Positions 5,935 through 6,761 of a stretch of DNA of 6,761 bases are shown here, piece after piece (position 1 is the stretch's first letter; every line of letters starts with the position of its first letter). The stretch is from an uncultured Robiginitomaculum sp. (lineage in GTDB: Bacteria > Pseudomonadota > Alphaproteobacteria > Caulobacterales > Maricaulaceae). Under the pieces are notes generated by a model. The model was not told where the DNA came from. It saw only the letters and a program-made list of their open reading frames with translations, and searched no databases. The DNA lies in assembly GCA_938003555.1 (NCBI GenBank), contig CALKXN010000224.1, forward strand, positions 1 to 6,761, in the 5' to 3' direction. A program made the translations under genes and the position numbers.

Positions 5935-6761
5935 ATGCGCTCTATTTTTCTCGCCTTATCCATTTGCCTCACGCCAATCGCTGCAAATCTGACAAGTCCG
6001 GCATATGTGCAAGCCCAAAGCTTTAACGAAGCTGCGGGTGATCTATCTAAATTAGGCGCGTGGTCTGCGGAATATAATACCGTGATGGTCGAAATGGCGG
6101 AGCTATTTGACAATCCTGCTTTCAATACATTCCTCGAAGATATTTTAGATGAAAATGTTTCAGTCGAAGACTCTGAGGTCTCGCTTGAGGCGTGGCGCGC
6201 GGACCATAAAGAACGCATGCGCAATTTAGATAAGAGCATTGATAATTTACCGCCTATTCCGGCCATTAAGGATAAGAGCCTAGACTCAATAAGATTAGGG
6301 CTCGTTGAACAGAGAAAATCTGTGAGAACTGCGGCGCAAGACCTTGATGATATGGCCGTAAAGCTTGATGAAATTGCCACGAAAGCGCTTAGCGGCGACC
6401 CTAGCGGCTTAGATGAAATGTCGGTTGTTCTGCTTGAACGCGCAATATCATCAATCATAAATGAGAATGCTACGCTTGAAACATCTAAAAACTCTCTCCC
6501 AGATAAAACACATCCCAATTATTATTTGATGGGGTTAATGCAAGATTCGAATTTATTTACGATCGAAGAATTACGCATTCTAAAAAAATCGAATATAGGC
6601 GAAATCGGTTTCACAGCCAGACGCGGTAATACACGCACGATGGGCCGGATTTTAGACGGTGCAGATAGCCGCGTAAAATTAGCGCGTTCAAGTACGGATA
6701 AATTTATCAAGCGGCTTCGCGGTTACTCCAAAGGTCTATCCGCTGACTCTCAAGAAGGTAA
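5935..6761 (+). CDS. Unrecognised secreted, mostly helical protein (3' end beyond window)
   Basis: The frame is open from the ATG at 5935 to the right edge, giving 275 codons with no stop. The first 27 residues form a typical Sec signal peptide: Arg2, a hydrophobic core IFLALSICLTPIAANL, and a likely signal peptidase I cut after VQA (residue 27). The rest is charged and looks helical, rich in Asp, Glu, Lys and Leu, with stretches such as RTAAQDLDDMAVKLDEIATKAL that could form coiled coil. No lipobox, Cys-rich region or catalytic motif is seen, and I do not recognise the family. It is probably periplasmic. It starts 83 bp after the CDF gene on the same strand, with no terminator seen between them, so co-transcription is possible. 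The G+C is lower (about 45-47%) than in the CDF gene. Existence is well supported by the signal peptide and AAGGA; function is unknown. Confidence 0.8.
   Translation, partial: MRSIFLALSICLTPIAANLTSPAYVQAQSFNEAAGDLSKLGAWSAEYNTVMVEMAELFDNPAFNTFLEDILDENVSVEDSEVSLEAWRADHKERMRNLDKSIDNLPPIPAIKDKSLDSIRLGLVEQRKSVRTAAQDLDDMAVKLDEIATKALSGDPSGLDEMSVVLLERAISSIINENATLETSKNSLPDKTHPNYYLMGLMQDSNLFTIEELRILKKSNIGEIGFTARRGNTRTMGRILDGADSRVKLARSSTDKFIKRLRGYSKGLSADSQEG

Noticed and set aside
5742..6518. 258-codon open frame on the minus strand
   Set aside because: It runs opposite the plus-strand gene that has a Shine-Dalgarno and a signal peptide, it overlaps the end of the CDF gene, and its Ser-rich composition is typical of an antisense frame.

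Overview
The base composition (roughly 50-55% G+C in the conserved genes) and the protein sequences suggest an alphaproteobacterium. The GltB N-terminus, with its short propeptide before the catalytic Cys and its HRGAVDADGKTGDGAG signature, is of the alphaproteobacterial type. Assignment to a particular order is not possible here, although a marine Maricaulales/Hyphomonadaceae-like organism would fit (inference only).

Layout. The left two thirds (1-4511) is one tightly packed minus-strand transcription unit, read in the order gltD (small, FAD subunit of glutamate synthase), a small zinc-binding GFA/Mss4-like protein, an unrecognised DUF3916-like protein, and gltB (large subunit, cut off by the left window edge after 679 codons). 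The gaps are 3 bp and 2 bp, and the last junction is an 8-bp overlap, so the four genes are almost certainly co-transcribed. An AT-rich divergent promoter region (about 4512-4789) follows. It carries a consensus TTGACA -35 box facing gltD and several dyad-symmetric elements. On the plus strand are a cation diffusion facilitator metal exporter (4790-5851) and then the start of an unrecognised secreted helical protein (5935 to the right edge).

Function. GltB and GltD together form NADPH-dependent glutamate synthase (GOGAT). GltB releases ammonia from glutamine and adds it to 2-oxoglutarate, and GltD supplies the electrons from NADPH. The two small genes lying between the subunit genes have no known part in this reaction. 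The DUF3916-like gene is also clearly more AT-rich (about 43% G+C) than its neighbours, so it looks like a later arrival. The CDF protein probably exports Zn(II) or a similar divalent cation. Its transport site reads His-Asp/His-Asp instead of the Asp-Asp/His-Asp of E. coli FieF.

I found no tRNA, rRNA, CRISPR array, insertion sequence or clear rho-independent terminator. No convincing undescribed system is visible. The most distinctive points are the split, inverted glt operon, the altered CDF metal site and the symmetric elements in the divergent promoter region.
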